NCBI RefSeq assembly: GCF_006547065.1
Contig: NZ_CP041243.1
Coordinates: 2,681,001-2,745,000 of the forward strand
Source of the DNA: Brevundimonas sp. M20
GTDB taxonomy: Bacteria > Pseudomonadota > Alphaproteobacteria > Caulobacterales > Caulobacteraceae
Reading direction: 5' to 3'
DNA length: 64,000 bases
Shown piece after piece: positions 28,242-35,809 of this stretch (position 1 is its first letter; each line of letters starts with the position of its first letter). The notes beneath the pieces are model-generated. The model made no database searches. It saw nothing but the letters and a program-made list of their open reading frames with translations, and had not been told where the DNA came from. The position numbers were made by a program, and so were the translations under genes.

Positions 28242-29432
28242 GTGACCGAAACGATCAGCCTCAGGACCGCCCGCCGCATCGCCCTGGCCGCGCAAGGTTT
28301 CGGACGGCTTCGTCCCGGTTCGCCGGGGCGGAGCCATGTCCGCGATCTCGTCCGCAAGCTGGGCGTGGTGCAGATCGACAGCGTCAATGTGGTGACGCGC
28401 ACCCACTACCTGCCCGGCTTCTCACGCCTCGGACACTATCCGCGCGAGGCGCTGGAGGCCGAGGCCTGGGGGCCGAAGCGCAGCCTGTTCGAGTACTGGG
28501 GCCATGAGGCCTCGCTGATGCCGATGGAGCTTCAGCCCCTGTTCCGCTGGCGGATGCAGCGGGCGCAGGAGGGCGCGATGTGGACCGGCATCGCCCGCTT
28601 CGGACGCGAGCGACGGGACTATATCGACGGGGTGCTGGTCGAGATCCAACGGCGCGGGCCGGTCACCGGCGGCGACTTCGCGAGCGGCCCACGCGGACAA
28701 CCGGGCTGGTGGGAGTGGTCGGACGGCAAGCGGGCGCTGGAGTGGTTGTTCTGGGCCGGGATGATCACGACCAAGACCCGCAATGGCTTCGAGCGGGTCT
28801 ATGACCTGACCGAACGCGCCCTGCCCGCTCGCATCATCGACCTGCCGACACCGGACGAGGCGGACGCCCAGCGCGAGCTGGTGCGTATCGCGGCGCGGGC
28901 GCTGGGGGTGGCGACCGAAGCGGACCTGCGCGACTGGTTCCGAATGCCGGTGGCCGAGACGAAGGCCCGGATCGCCGAACTGGTCGAGGCGGGCGAATTG
29001 ACCCCGGTGCAGGTGAAGGGCTGGCGGCAGATCGCGTATCTGGCCCCCGACGCCAGGACGCCGCGCAAGGTGACGGGACAGGCCCTGCTGTCGCCGTTCG
29101 ACAACCTGATCTGGGCGCGCGACCGCACCGAGCGGCTGTTCGGCGTGCGGGTGCGGCTGGAGATATACACCCCCGCCCACAAGCGCGAGCACGGGTACTA
29201 TGTCCTGCCTTTCCTTGAGGACGAGGCGATCACCGCGCGGGTCGATCTGAAGTCCGACCGCAAGGCCGGGGTGCTGCTGGTGCAGGCCGCCTGGCGCGAG
29301 CCGGACACCACCCCTGACACCCCCATGCGCCTTGCGACTGAACTGAAGTTGATGGCCGGCTGGCTGGGGCTGGACCGCGTGAAGGTCGTCGGCAAGGGCG
29401 ATCTGGCGGAGGCCCTGGAGAGCGCGCTCTGA
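28242..29432 (+). CDS. YcaQ-type DNA glycosylase, winged-helix (AlkZ superfamily)
   Basis: The 396-aa protein shows Q44-I45-D46 in VVQIDSVNVV, the QxD catalytic motif of YcaQ-type glycosylases (AlkZ has QxQ), with SRLGHYPREA and FEYWGHEASLMP typical of the winged-helix HTH-42 family. YcaQ enzymes remove alkylated bases and unhook inter-strand crosslinks. GTG start at 28242, 57 bp after the VWA gene. A TetR-controlled efflux operon follows. Confidence 0.88.
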   Translation: MTETISLRTARRIALAAQGFGRLRPGSPGRSHVRDLVRKLGVVQIDSVNVVTRTHYLPGFSRLGHYPREALEAEAWGPKRSLFEYWGHEASLMPMELQPLFRWRMQRAQEGAMWTGIARFGRERRDYIDGVLVEIQRRGPVTGGDFASGPRGQPGWWEWSDGKRALEWLFWAGMITTKTRNGFERVYDLTERALPARIIDLPTPDEADAQRELVRIAARALGVATEADLRDWFRMPVAETKARIAELVEAGELTPVQVKGWRQIAYLAPDARTPRKVTGQALLSPFDNLIWARDRTERLFGVRVRLEIYTPAHKREHGYYVLPFLEDEAITARVDLKSDRKAGVLLVQAAWREPDTTPDTPMRLATELKLMAGWLGLDRVKVVGKGDLAEALESAL

Positions 29433-29456
29433 CAAAAGGGGAGGCGCGCCCTTGAT

Positions 29457-29480
29457 TAAGTGGACACCAGTGTCCACTTA
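29457..29480. promoter_or_regulatory. Perfect palindromic operator upstream of tetR
   Basis: Arms TAAGTGGACAC and GTGTCCACTTA (11 bp each) are exact reverse complements around a 2-bp CA spacer. It ends 9 bp before the TetR ATG at 29490. Twofold sites at this position are typical TetR operators and imply autoregulation of the tetR-emrB-emrA operon. An alternative GTG start at 29460 would lie inside it and is rejected. Confidence 0.8.
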
Positions 29481-29489
29481 GCCGCGATC

Positions 29490-30053
29490 ATGGAACGTCC
29501 CCTCAGAAAAGACGCCGCGGATCGACGCGCCGCGTTGCTGGGCGCCGCCCGCGCGGTGTTCGCCGAGGAAGGCATCGACGCCCCGCTGGATCGCATCGCC
29601 GAACGGGCGGGCGTCGGGCGGGCGACCCTTTACCGGAACTTCCCCGGCCGGACCGAGATCGCCTTGGCGGTGCTGCTGGATGACGTGGCCGAACTGGGCG
29701 AGCTGTTCTCGCGGCCGACCGAACCCGACGCCTTCCTCGACTTCCTGACCGACCTGTCCGGACGACTGGTGCGCAACACGGCGCTGGGCGGGGTGGTGCG
29801 GGCCTCGCCATCCCCGGACATTCTGGCACCCCTGCGTCAGGCCATGGTCAGGGCGGCCATGCCTTCGCTCAAGCTGTCGCAGACCGAAGGGATCGTTCGC
29901 CCTGATCTGAAAGCCTCCGACATCCGGGTTCTGGCCGCCATGCTGGGCGGCGGCATTCACAACGCAAAGCCCGCCGAACGGAACGCCATCGCCCGACGAA
30001 CGCTGGAGCTTGTGCTGGACGCGGTGAGGGCGCCCGCGGGAGGCGGGGCATGA
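29490..30053 (+). CDS. TetR-family regulator of the EmrAB-like efflux operon
   Basis: The 187-aa protein has a TetR helix-turn-helix (residues about 10-55: AALLGAARAVFAEEGIDAP ... IAERAGVGRATLYRNF) and a variable ligand domain. It is the first gene of an operon with a DHA2 pump and a HlyD adaptor; its stop overlaps the pump ATG by 4 nt. A perfect 24-bp palindrome 9 bp upstream is the probable operator. No clear Shine-Dalgarno precedes the ATG, so the transcript may be leaderless or nearly so. Inducer unknown. Confidence 0.9.
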   Translation: MERPLRKDAADRRAALLGAARAVFAEEGIDAPLDRIAERAGVGRATLYRNFPGRTEIALAVLLDDVAELGELFSRPTEPDAFLDFLTDLSGRLVRNTALGGVVRASPSPDILAPLRQAMVRAAMPSLKLSQTEGIVRPDLKASDIRVLAAMLGGGIHNAKPAERNAIARRTLELVLDAVRAPAGGGA

Positions 30054-31741
30054 GCCGTCAGAACTTCAACCTGCCCTGGGCGGAGTACGTCCAGACACTG
30101 AAGCCGCACGAGCGGCCGATGTTCCCCGGCTCGCCCGCCACGCCGGATCACACCCTCCCCTATCGCCTGGCCTATTTCACCGTCGGCATGCTGGTCACCG
30201 CGACCGGCGGCATCGGCGCGGCCATGGTCACGGCCAACACCCAACAGCTGGCCGGCGCGCTCGGCGTCACCACAACCGAGGCCGCGTGGCTGCCGGTGGT
30301 GTTCGTGATGACGAACGCCTGCATGAACCTGCTGCTGGTCAAGTTCCGCATGCAGTACGGCTTGCGGCTGTTCGCCCAGATTTTCCTGATCGCCTATGCG
30401 CTGATCGGGTTCGGCGCCCTGTTCTTCGAGGACTACCAATCGACGCTGATCGTCCGGGCCTTCGCGGGCATGGCGTCCGCGGCGCTGACCACGCTGGGCG
30501 TCCTCTACACCATTCAGGCCTTCCCGGCGGCGCACCGGTTGAAGGGGCTGGTGCTGGCTATCGGCGCATCGACGCTGGCCGTGCCCGCCGTTCGCATCTT
30601 CTCCAACCATCTGGTCGACCTGTCCGAGTGGCGCGGTTTTCACGTCTTCGAACTGGGCCTGTCCCTGTTGTCGCTCGCCGCCGTGTTCGCGCTGAAGGCG
30701 CCGCCGTCGGAGCGGTTCAGGGCGTTCGAGAAGCTGGACTTCCTGACCTTCGCCCTGTTCGCGCCGGGGATCGCCCTGTTGTGCGCGGTGCTTGGGCTGG
30801 GCCGGATCGTCTGGTGGACCGAAGCGGCCTGGGTCGGCTGGGCGCTGGTCGGCTCCATCGTCCTGCTGACCACCGCCGTGGTCATCGAATACAATCGCAA
30901 GACCCCGCTGATCAATCTCAAGTGGATGGCCGGGCCGGACATCGTCCGACTGGCGCTCATCATCGTCGGCATACGGGTGGTGTTGTCGGAGCAGACCTAT
31001 GGCGCGGTCGGCCTGCTGACCCAGATGGGTCTGGGCCCCGACCAGATGCACGGCCTGTTCCTGCTCATCCTGATCGCCACCGTGGCGGGATCACTGACCA
31101 GCGCCTTCACCATGAACCCGGCCAAGCTCTACAAGCCTATCGCCATCGCGCTCGCCATGATCGCGGTCGGGGCCTATCTCGACTCGCATGCGACGGTGCT
31201 GACGCGGCCGGCCCAGCTCTATTTCAGCCAGACCCTGCTGGCTTTCGCCGCCGCCTTCTTCATCGGTCCGGCCATGATGAGCGGCGTGGTGCAGGTGCTG
31301 CAGAAGGGCGCCCATAACTTCGTCAGCTTCATCGTCATCTTCGGCATCGGCCAGAACGTCGGCGGACTGCTGGGGTCGGCCGTGGTCGGCACGCTCCAGA
31401 CCGTGCGCGAAAAATTCCACTCCAGCCAGCTGACGGAACAGATCAACCTTGGCGACCCCGACGTCACCCAGCGTCTGCAGCAACTGTCCGGCGCCTATGC
31501 CCGGGTGATCGGCGACCCCGCCCTGCGCACCGCCGAAGGCCAGGTCCTGCTGCAACAGCAGATCAGCCAGCAGGCCCATGTGCTGGCCTACAACGACGTC
31601 TTCCTGCTGATCGCGGTCTTCGCCGCCATCGGCTGCCTGTGGGTGACCTTCCATCATTTCAGACCCCGCATCGCCGCCCGTCGCGCCGCGCGACAGGCCG
31701 CGAGCGTCGACGCCGCATCGGCCGCCGCCGCCATCGACTGA
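30050..31741 (+). CDS. DHA2-family MFS efflux pump (EmrB-like)
   Basis: The 563-aa protein has about 14 predicted TM helices and the opening LVTATGGIGAAMVTANTQQL, with motif C-like turns as in drug:H+ antiporters of the 14-spanner group. It begins with an unusually long polar N-terminus (about 40 residues). Overlap with tetR (ATGA) and the HlyD gene 31 bp downstream indicate an EmrAB-type tripartite exporter for hydrophobic toxins; substrate unknown. Confidence 0.88.
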   Translation: MSRQNFNLPWAEYVQTLKPHERPMFPGSPATPDHTLPYRLAYFTVGMLVTATGGIGAAMVTANTQQLAGALGVTTTEAAWLPVVFVMTNACMNLLLVKFRMQYGLRLFAQIFLIAYALIGFGALFFEDYQSTLIVRAFAGMASAALTTLGVLYTIQAFPAAHRLKGLVLAIGASTLAVPAVRIFSNHLVDLSEWRGFHVFELGLSLLSLAAVFALKAPPSERFRAFEKLDFLTFALFAPGIALLCAVLGLGRIVWWTEAAWVGWALVGSIVLLTTAVVIEYNRKTPLINLKWMAGPDIVRLALIIVGIRVVLSEQTYGAVGLLTQMGLGPDQMHGLFLLILIATVAGSLTSAFTMNPAKLYKPIAIALAMIAVGAYLDSHATVLTRPAQLYFSQTLLAFAAAFFIGPAMMSGVVQVLQKGAHNFVSFIVIFGIGQNVGGLLGSAVVGTLQTVREKFHSSQLTEQINLGDPDVTQRLQQLSGAYARVIGDPALRTAEGQVLLQQQISQQAHVLAYNDVFLLIAVFAAIGCLWVTFHHFRPRIAARRAARQAASVDAASAAAAID

Positions 31742-31772
31742 CCCCTTTCACGCCCCCCGAACCGTTATCCCC

Positions 31773-32897
31773 ATGACCGACACCACCGCCCCCTCTCCCG
31801 CCCCGCAACCGGCGGCCCAACCGGCCCCGCCGCCTCCGGCCACCGCCCCGGTCGAACCGCCGAAGAAGCGCGTTCTGATCAGCGTCCTGCTGATCGCCAT
31901 CGCGGTGGCCGGGGTGCTGCTGGTGCTGTGGGCTTGGCGACTGCCGCCGTTCACCTCGGGCGTCCAGCACACCGACAATGCCTATGTGCGTGGGCAGGTG
32001 ACGGTGATCGCCCCGCAGGTGACCGGCTATGTGACCTCGGTCGAGGTGCAGGACTTCCAGACGGTGACGCAGGGCCAGCTTCTGGCCACGGTGGATGACC
32101 GAATCTATCGCCAGCGTCTGGAGCAGGCGCGGGCCCAACTTCACGCGGCAGAGGCCGCGCTGGCCAACTCGACCCAGACCCGGAACTCGGCCCGCGGCTC
32201 CGTCGCCCAGAGCAATGCCAACATCGCCGCCGCCCGCGCCGCCGTCGCCAAGGCGCAGGCCGACCACAACCGCGCCCGCACCCTGTTCGAGGGCGGCTGG
32301 GTCGCGCAGGCGCAGGTGGACGTGACCCGCACCGCCCTTCAGGCCGCGCAGGCCCAGTTGGCGGCGGCGCAGGCCGCCACCGGCATCGCCGAGACCGGCG
32401 TGACCTCGGCCATCGTCAGCAGGGGCTCGCTGGAGGCGGCGGTCGAGAACGCCCGCGCCGCCGTGCATCTGGCCGAGATCGACCTGTCCAACACGCGTAT
32501 CCTCGCGCCGCGCGACGGTCGTCTGGGCGAGATCACCGTGCGGCAGGGCCAGCAGGTCGCCGTCGGCGCCCAGCTGATGGCGCTGGTCCCGGACCGCATC
32601 TGGGTGACGGCGAACTACAAGGAGAACCAGCTGCGCGACATCCGTGTCGGCCAGCCGGTCGAACTGTCGGTCGATGCGCTGGGCGGCCGCACCCTGACGG
32701 GCAAGGTCGAACAGATCGCCCCCGCGACAGGTTCGGAGTTCAGCGTCATCCGCCCCGACAACGCCACCGGCAACTTCACCAAGGTGGCGCAGCGGGTGCC
32801 GGTGCGGATCGCGCTTGATCCCGGTCAGGACGGGCTGGACCGTCTGCGCCCCGGCCTGTCGGTGGTGGCGCGGGTGGATACCCGGGCCGGCCGATAA
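31773..32897 (+). CDS. HlyD-family efflux adaptor (EmrA-like)
   Basis: The 374-aa adaptor has a Pro/Ala-rich cytoplasmic start, one TM (about residues 32-52), lipoyl halves (VRGQVTVIAPQVTGYVTSVEVQDF and RILAPRDGRLGEITVRQGQ), a long Ala-rich coiled coil between them (about 105-235) and a beta-barrel (VTANYKENQLRDIRVGQPVEL). This is EmrA/HlyD architecture linking the MFS pump to an outer-membrane channel; no TolC gene is in the window. Confidence 0.9.
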   Translation: MTDTTAPSPAPQPAAQPAPPPPATAPVEPPKKRVLISVLLIAIAVAGVLLVLWAWRLPPFTSGVQHTDNAYVRGQVTVIAPQVTGYVTSVEVQDFQTVTQGQLLATVDDRIYRQRLEQARAQLHAAEAALANSTQTRNSARGSVAQSNANIAAARAAVAKAQADHNRARTLFEGGWVAQAQVDVTRTALQAAQAQLAAAQAATGIAETGVTSAIVSRGSLEAAVENARAAVHLAEIDLSNTRILAPRDGRLGEITVRQGQQVAVGAQLMALVPDRIWVTANYKENQLRDIRVGQPVELSVDALGGRTLTGKVEQIAPATGSEFSVIRPDNATGNFTKVAQRVPVRIALDPGQDGLDRLRPGLSVVARVDTRAGR

Positions 32898-32906
32898 CAG
32901 TGAAAA

Positions 32907-32965
32907 GTGAGTGGTGAGTAGTGATTGGAAGGGCGACCGTTCCCGCCCGGCTACTCACCACTCAC
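32907..32965. repeat. Large inverted repeat (hairpin) between convergent genes
   Basis: GTGAGTGGTGAGTAG (32907-32921) is the exact reverse complement of CTACTCACCACTCAC (32951-32965), with a nested GGGCG/CGCCC pair inside the loop. A partial extra copy of the right arm (CACCACTCACC) follows. No T tract, so it is not a standard terminator, though it could stop transcription from both sides of the emrA and ALDH genes. Confidence 0.75.
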
Positions 32966-32986
32966 TCGTCACCACTCACCTGCGCC

Positions 32987-34480
32987 CTAGACGTCGAACT
33001 TCACGCCCTGAGCCAACGGCAGAGCGGAGCTGAAATTCACCGTCTGGGTCTGGCGACGCATATAGGCCTTCCACGCATCCGAGCCGGACTCACGACCGCC
33101 GCCGGTGTCCTTCTCGCCGCCGAAGGCCCCGCCGATCTCGGCGCCCGAGGGGCCGATGTTGACGTTGGCGATGCCGCAGTCCGAGCCCCAGGCCGACAGG
33201 AATTGCTCGGCCTCTCGCACGCTGTCGGTGAAGACACAGGAGGACAGGCCCTGCGGCACGGCGTTCTGAAGATCGACCGCCTGATTAAAGTCCGTCCAGC
33301 TCAGAACATAGAGGATCGGAGCGAAGGTCTCGTGCTCGACCACCGCCGTCTGGGCGGGCATGCGGACGATGGCGGGCTTGACGTAAACGCCCCCGGCCCC
33401 GACCCGACCGCCGCCGGTGATGATCTCGCCGCCCTGCTGCACGGCCTGTTCCAGCGCTGCCTCGAAAGCTTCGGCGGCAGGGATGTCGATCAGCGGACCG
33501 ACCAGCGTCCCGGCCTCGCGCGGATCGCCGATGGGCAGGGTCTCGTAGGCGGCTTTCAGCCGGGCGATCAGCGCATCGGCCACGCTTTCATGCACCAGCA
33601 GACGGCGCAGGGTGGTGCAGCGCTGGCCCGCCGTACCGACCGCCGAGAAGGCGACCGCGCGCACGGCCATGTCGAGGTCCGCGCTCGGCGTCACGACCAT
33701 GGCGTTGTTGCCGCCCAGTTCCAGCAGCGAGCGGCCCAGACGCGCCGCTACCGTCTGCGCCACCGCCTTGCCCATACGGGTCGAACCGGTGGCCGAAACC
33801 AGCGGGATGCGGGCGTCGGCGGCCAGCGCTTCGCCTGCCTCGCGCCCGCCGATGACCAGTTGTGACAGACCGTCGGGCGCATCCGCGAACCGGGCCAGCG
33901 CCCGCTCGAACACCGCCTGCGTACCCAACGCCGTCAGCGGCGTCTTCTCCGATGGCTTCCAGATCACGGGGTCGCCGCAGACCATCGCCAGACAGGCGTT
34001 CCACGCCCACACCGCGACCGGGAAGTTGAACGCCGAGATGACCAGCACCGGGCCCAGCGGCTGATACGTCTCGCGCATGTGGTGGCCCGGCCGTTCGCTG
34101 GCCAGCGTCAGGCCGTACAGCTGACGGGACAGGCCGACGGCGAAGTCGCAGATGTCGATCATCTCCTGAACCTCGCCGAGGCCCTCGGACACGATCTTCC
34201 CGGCTTCAAGCGTCACCAGTCGGGCGAGGTCGTCTTTCGACGCCCGCAGCTCCTCGCCGAACAGGCGGACCAGCTCTCCACGGCGCGGGGCCGGGACACG
34301 CTTCCATGCGCGGAAGGCGTCGACCGAGCGAGCGACGACGTCATCCAGATGCGGCGTCTCGACGACCGATCCGGCGGTCGATCCGTCGATGGGCGAGCGG
34401 GTCGGCAGATGGCCGGTCCAGACCGCATCGTCCACGCCCAGTCGCTTAAGGATGGCCTTCGCCTCGTTCGCCGCCGTCAT
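32987..34480 (-). CDS. Aldehyde dehydrogenase, ALDH7 (antiquitin/AmaB) family
   Basis: The 497-aa NAD-dependent enzyme probably oxidises alpha-aminoadipate semialdehyde / piperideine-6-carboxylate in lysine catabolism. The ALDH7 signature SAFNFPVAVWAWNACLA is present, with catalytic Glu254 in LLELGGNNA and Cys288 in GTAGQRCTT. C-terminal GGAFGGEKDTGGGRESGSD is family-typical. It stands alone here, with no lysine-degradation neighbours, so the exact aldehyde is inferred from family only. Confidence 0.88.
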   Translation of the reverse strand: MTAANEAKAILKRLGVDDAVWTGHLPTRSPIDGSTAGSVVETPHLDDVVARSVDAFRAWKRVPAPRRGELVRLFGEELRASKDDLARLVTLEAGKIVSEGLGEVQEMIDICDFAVGLSRQLYGLTLASERPGHHMRETYQPLGPVLVISAFNFPVAVWAWNACLAMVCGDPVIWKPSEKTPLTALGTQAVFERALARFADAPDGLSQLVIGGREAGEALAADARIPLVSATGSTRMGKAVAQTVAARLGRSLLELGGNNAMVVTPSADLDMAVRAVAFSAVGTAGQRCTTLRRLLVHESVADALIARLKAAYETLPIGDPREAGTLVGPLIDIPAAEAFEAALEQAVQQGGEIITGGGRVGAGGVYVKPAIVRMPAQTAVVEHETFAPILYVLSWTDFNQAVDLQNAVPQGLSSCVFTDSVREAEQFLSAWGSDCGIANVNIGPSGAEIGGAFGGEKDTGGGRESGSDAWKAYMRRQTQTVNFSSALPLAQGVKFDV

Positions 34481-34592
34481 CGTTCTTCTCCCTGACCCTG
34501 AGCGGCTGTAGCCCGGTCACGCCCGGGGCGGAAGCGGAACCGCCGCCATGCGCGCGGGTTCTTTAGCGCCCCCCGACCAAGGAGAGACCCCG

Positions 34593-35003
34593 ATGAAGGT
34601 TCGCGATCTGATGAGCAAGGACGTGCAGGTGGCTCGCCCCGGCGACACCCTGCAGGAGGTCGCCCGGCGTATGCACGACGGCGGCTTCGGCTTCATGCCC
34701 GTGGCCGACGGCGACGCCCTGATCGGCACGATCACCGACCGCGACATCGTCGTGCGGGCGGTCTCCAGCGGGGTTCCGACCACCGCGCCGGTCGTGGAGT
34801 TCATCTCCCGTGATCCCTATACCGCGCAGGACGACGACGATCTGAAAACCGTTCTGGACGCCATGAGCCAGCGCCAGATCCGCCGCCTGCCTGTTCTGGA
34901 CAAGAACAGGCGTCTGGTGGGCGTGGTGTCGCTCGGCGACCTGTCGACGCGGGTTAAGGAAAAGTACGCCGGCGAGGCCCTGGAAGACATCTCGCGCAAC
35001 TGA
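34593..35003 (+). CDS. CBS-pair domain protein
   Basis: The 136-aa protein contains two CBS motifs: residues 2-57 (MKVRDLMSKDVQVARPGDTL ... ITDRDIVVRAV) and 66-123 (EFISRDPYTAQDDDDLKTV ... LVGVVSLGDLS). CBS pairs bind adenine nucleotides and commonly sense energy state. AAGGAG 8 nt before the ATG at 34593 decides the start. Partner unknown; a stand-alone CBS protein of this size is widespread in alphaproteobacteria. Confidence 0.88.
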   Translation: MKVRDLMSKDVQVARPGDTLQEVARRMHDGGFGFMPVADGDALIGTITDRDIVVRAVSSGVPTTAPVVEFISRDPYTAQDDDDLKTVLDAMSQRQIRRLPVLDKNRRLVGVVSLGDLSTRVKEKYAGEALEDISRN

Positions 35004-35099
35004 TCCGGCGCGGCGGTTAAGGTCTGCTTCACCCTTTCGCCAAACGGCCTGTTCATCGCCGTGCCCCATGGTGCGCTGTCGCAATAACGGGAGCGGACC

Positions 35100-35672
35100 A
35101 TGGCGCGCGCGCAATTCCAGAAGGGCCAGAAGGTCTGGGTCGAGTGCGTCGGCGCATGGGCCCAGATCGAGAAGGTTCAGCCCGTCTGGGCCAAGGGCTT
35201 CGAGGAGCCCGTGCGCGTCACCTACGATGTGGGCCTCGGTCGCGAGTTTCTGGGCCACGAACTGCTGCTGCCCGCTGAGGACCCGGCCGCGGATCTGGGC
35301 CAGAACTGGCGTCTGATGCGCGCGCGGAACAAATGGCAGGCCGCGGAGGACACCCCCCACCATCCCTTCCCCGGCACCTATCCGGTCGTGGTCACCGACA
35401 AGGCCGACTGGGGCGGCTGGCGCGTGCCGGGCGCGGAATACGACCGCGATCCCGAGCAGATCGAATTCCAGGCGCGTCTGATCGCCGCCGCACCCCGGTT
35501 GATGGCGCTGGCGACACAGCTTCTGGCGTCGGTGGACGAGGCTCCGGACGACGCACCGCCCGAGATGCGCGCCCTCGCCAAGGAGGCCCGGACGGTGCTC
35601 AGGAGCATCACCGACATCCTCGCGGCGCCGACCGTCGAGACCACGACGCCGGCGACTTTTCAGGCCGCCTGA
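35100..35672 (+). CDS. Hypothetical 190-aa protein
   Basis: Opening MARAQFQKGQKVWVECVGAWAQIEKV suggests a small SH3-like beta domain, followed by a Trp-rich middle (NWRLMRARNKWQAAED, ADWGGWRVPGAEYDRDP) and an Ala-rich helical C-terminus. No signal peptide or TM. I do not recognise a family. A GGGAGCGG precedes the ATG. Its 3' end is followed directly by a cluster of GANTC sites. Confidence 0.7.
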   Translation: MARAQFQKGQKVWVECVGAWAQIEKVQPVWAKGFEEPVRVTYDVGLGREFLGHELLLPAEDPAADLGQNWRLMRARNKWQAAEDTPHHPFPGTYPVVVTDKADWGGWRVPGAEYDRDPEQIEFQARLIAAAPRLMALATQLLASVDEAPDDAPPEMRALAKEARTVLRSITDILAAPTVETTTPATFQAA

Positions 35673-35794
35673 GTCCCCCAGAGGCGCAGAGTGCGACTCT
35701 CGTGACTCACCCCGTTCGAGAACGTTGATTCAGGGTTAACCCTGCTCGACAGGAATCCGCGACGCAGCCTAGATTCGGGCTTCGTTGTCGAATC
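35671..35794. promoter_or_regulatory. Dense GANTC (CcrM-type) cluster upstream of PleC-like kinase
   Basis: Seven GANTC sites (35671, 35695, 35704, 35727, 35753, 35772 and 35790) fall in 124 bp. The 35727 site abuts the palindrome at 35731. In Caulobacter, GANTC sites are methylated by CcrM and used by GcrA and other cell-cycle regulators. Their concentration here, ahead of a PleC-like kinase, suggests methylation-dependent control. Confidence 0.55.
35731..35744. promoter_or_regulatory. 14-bp perfect palindrome in kinase promoter region
   Basis: CAGGGTTAACCCTG reads identically on both strands. It contains GGTTAACC, which holds two overlapping TTAA-type half sites as used by CtrA. It lies 66 bp before the kinase TTG start. 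A degenerate version (CAGGGTTAACAGCCCCTG) lies at 52267-52284 ahead of the 50857-52221 gene. Confidence 0.5.
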
Positions 35795-35809
35795 GTCCGG
35801 GAGAGCGCC

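Noticed and set aside
29460..29489. Upstream GTG start for TetR (29460)
   Set aside because: It would begin inside the operator palindrome; the ATG at 29490 gives the standard TetR N-terminus.
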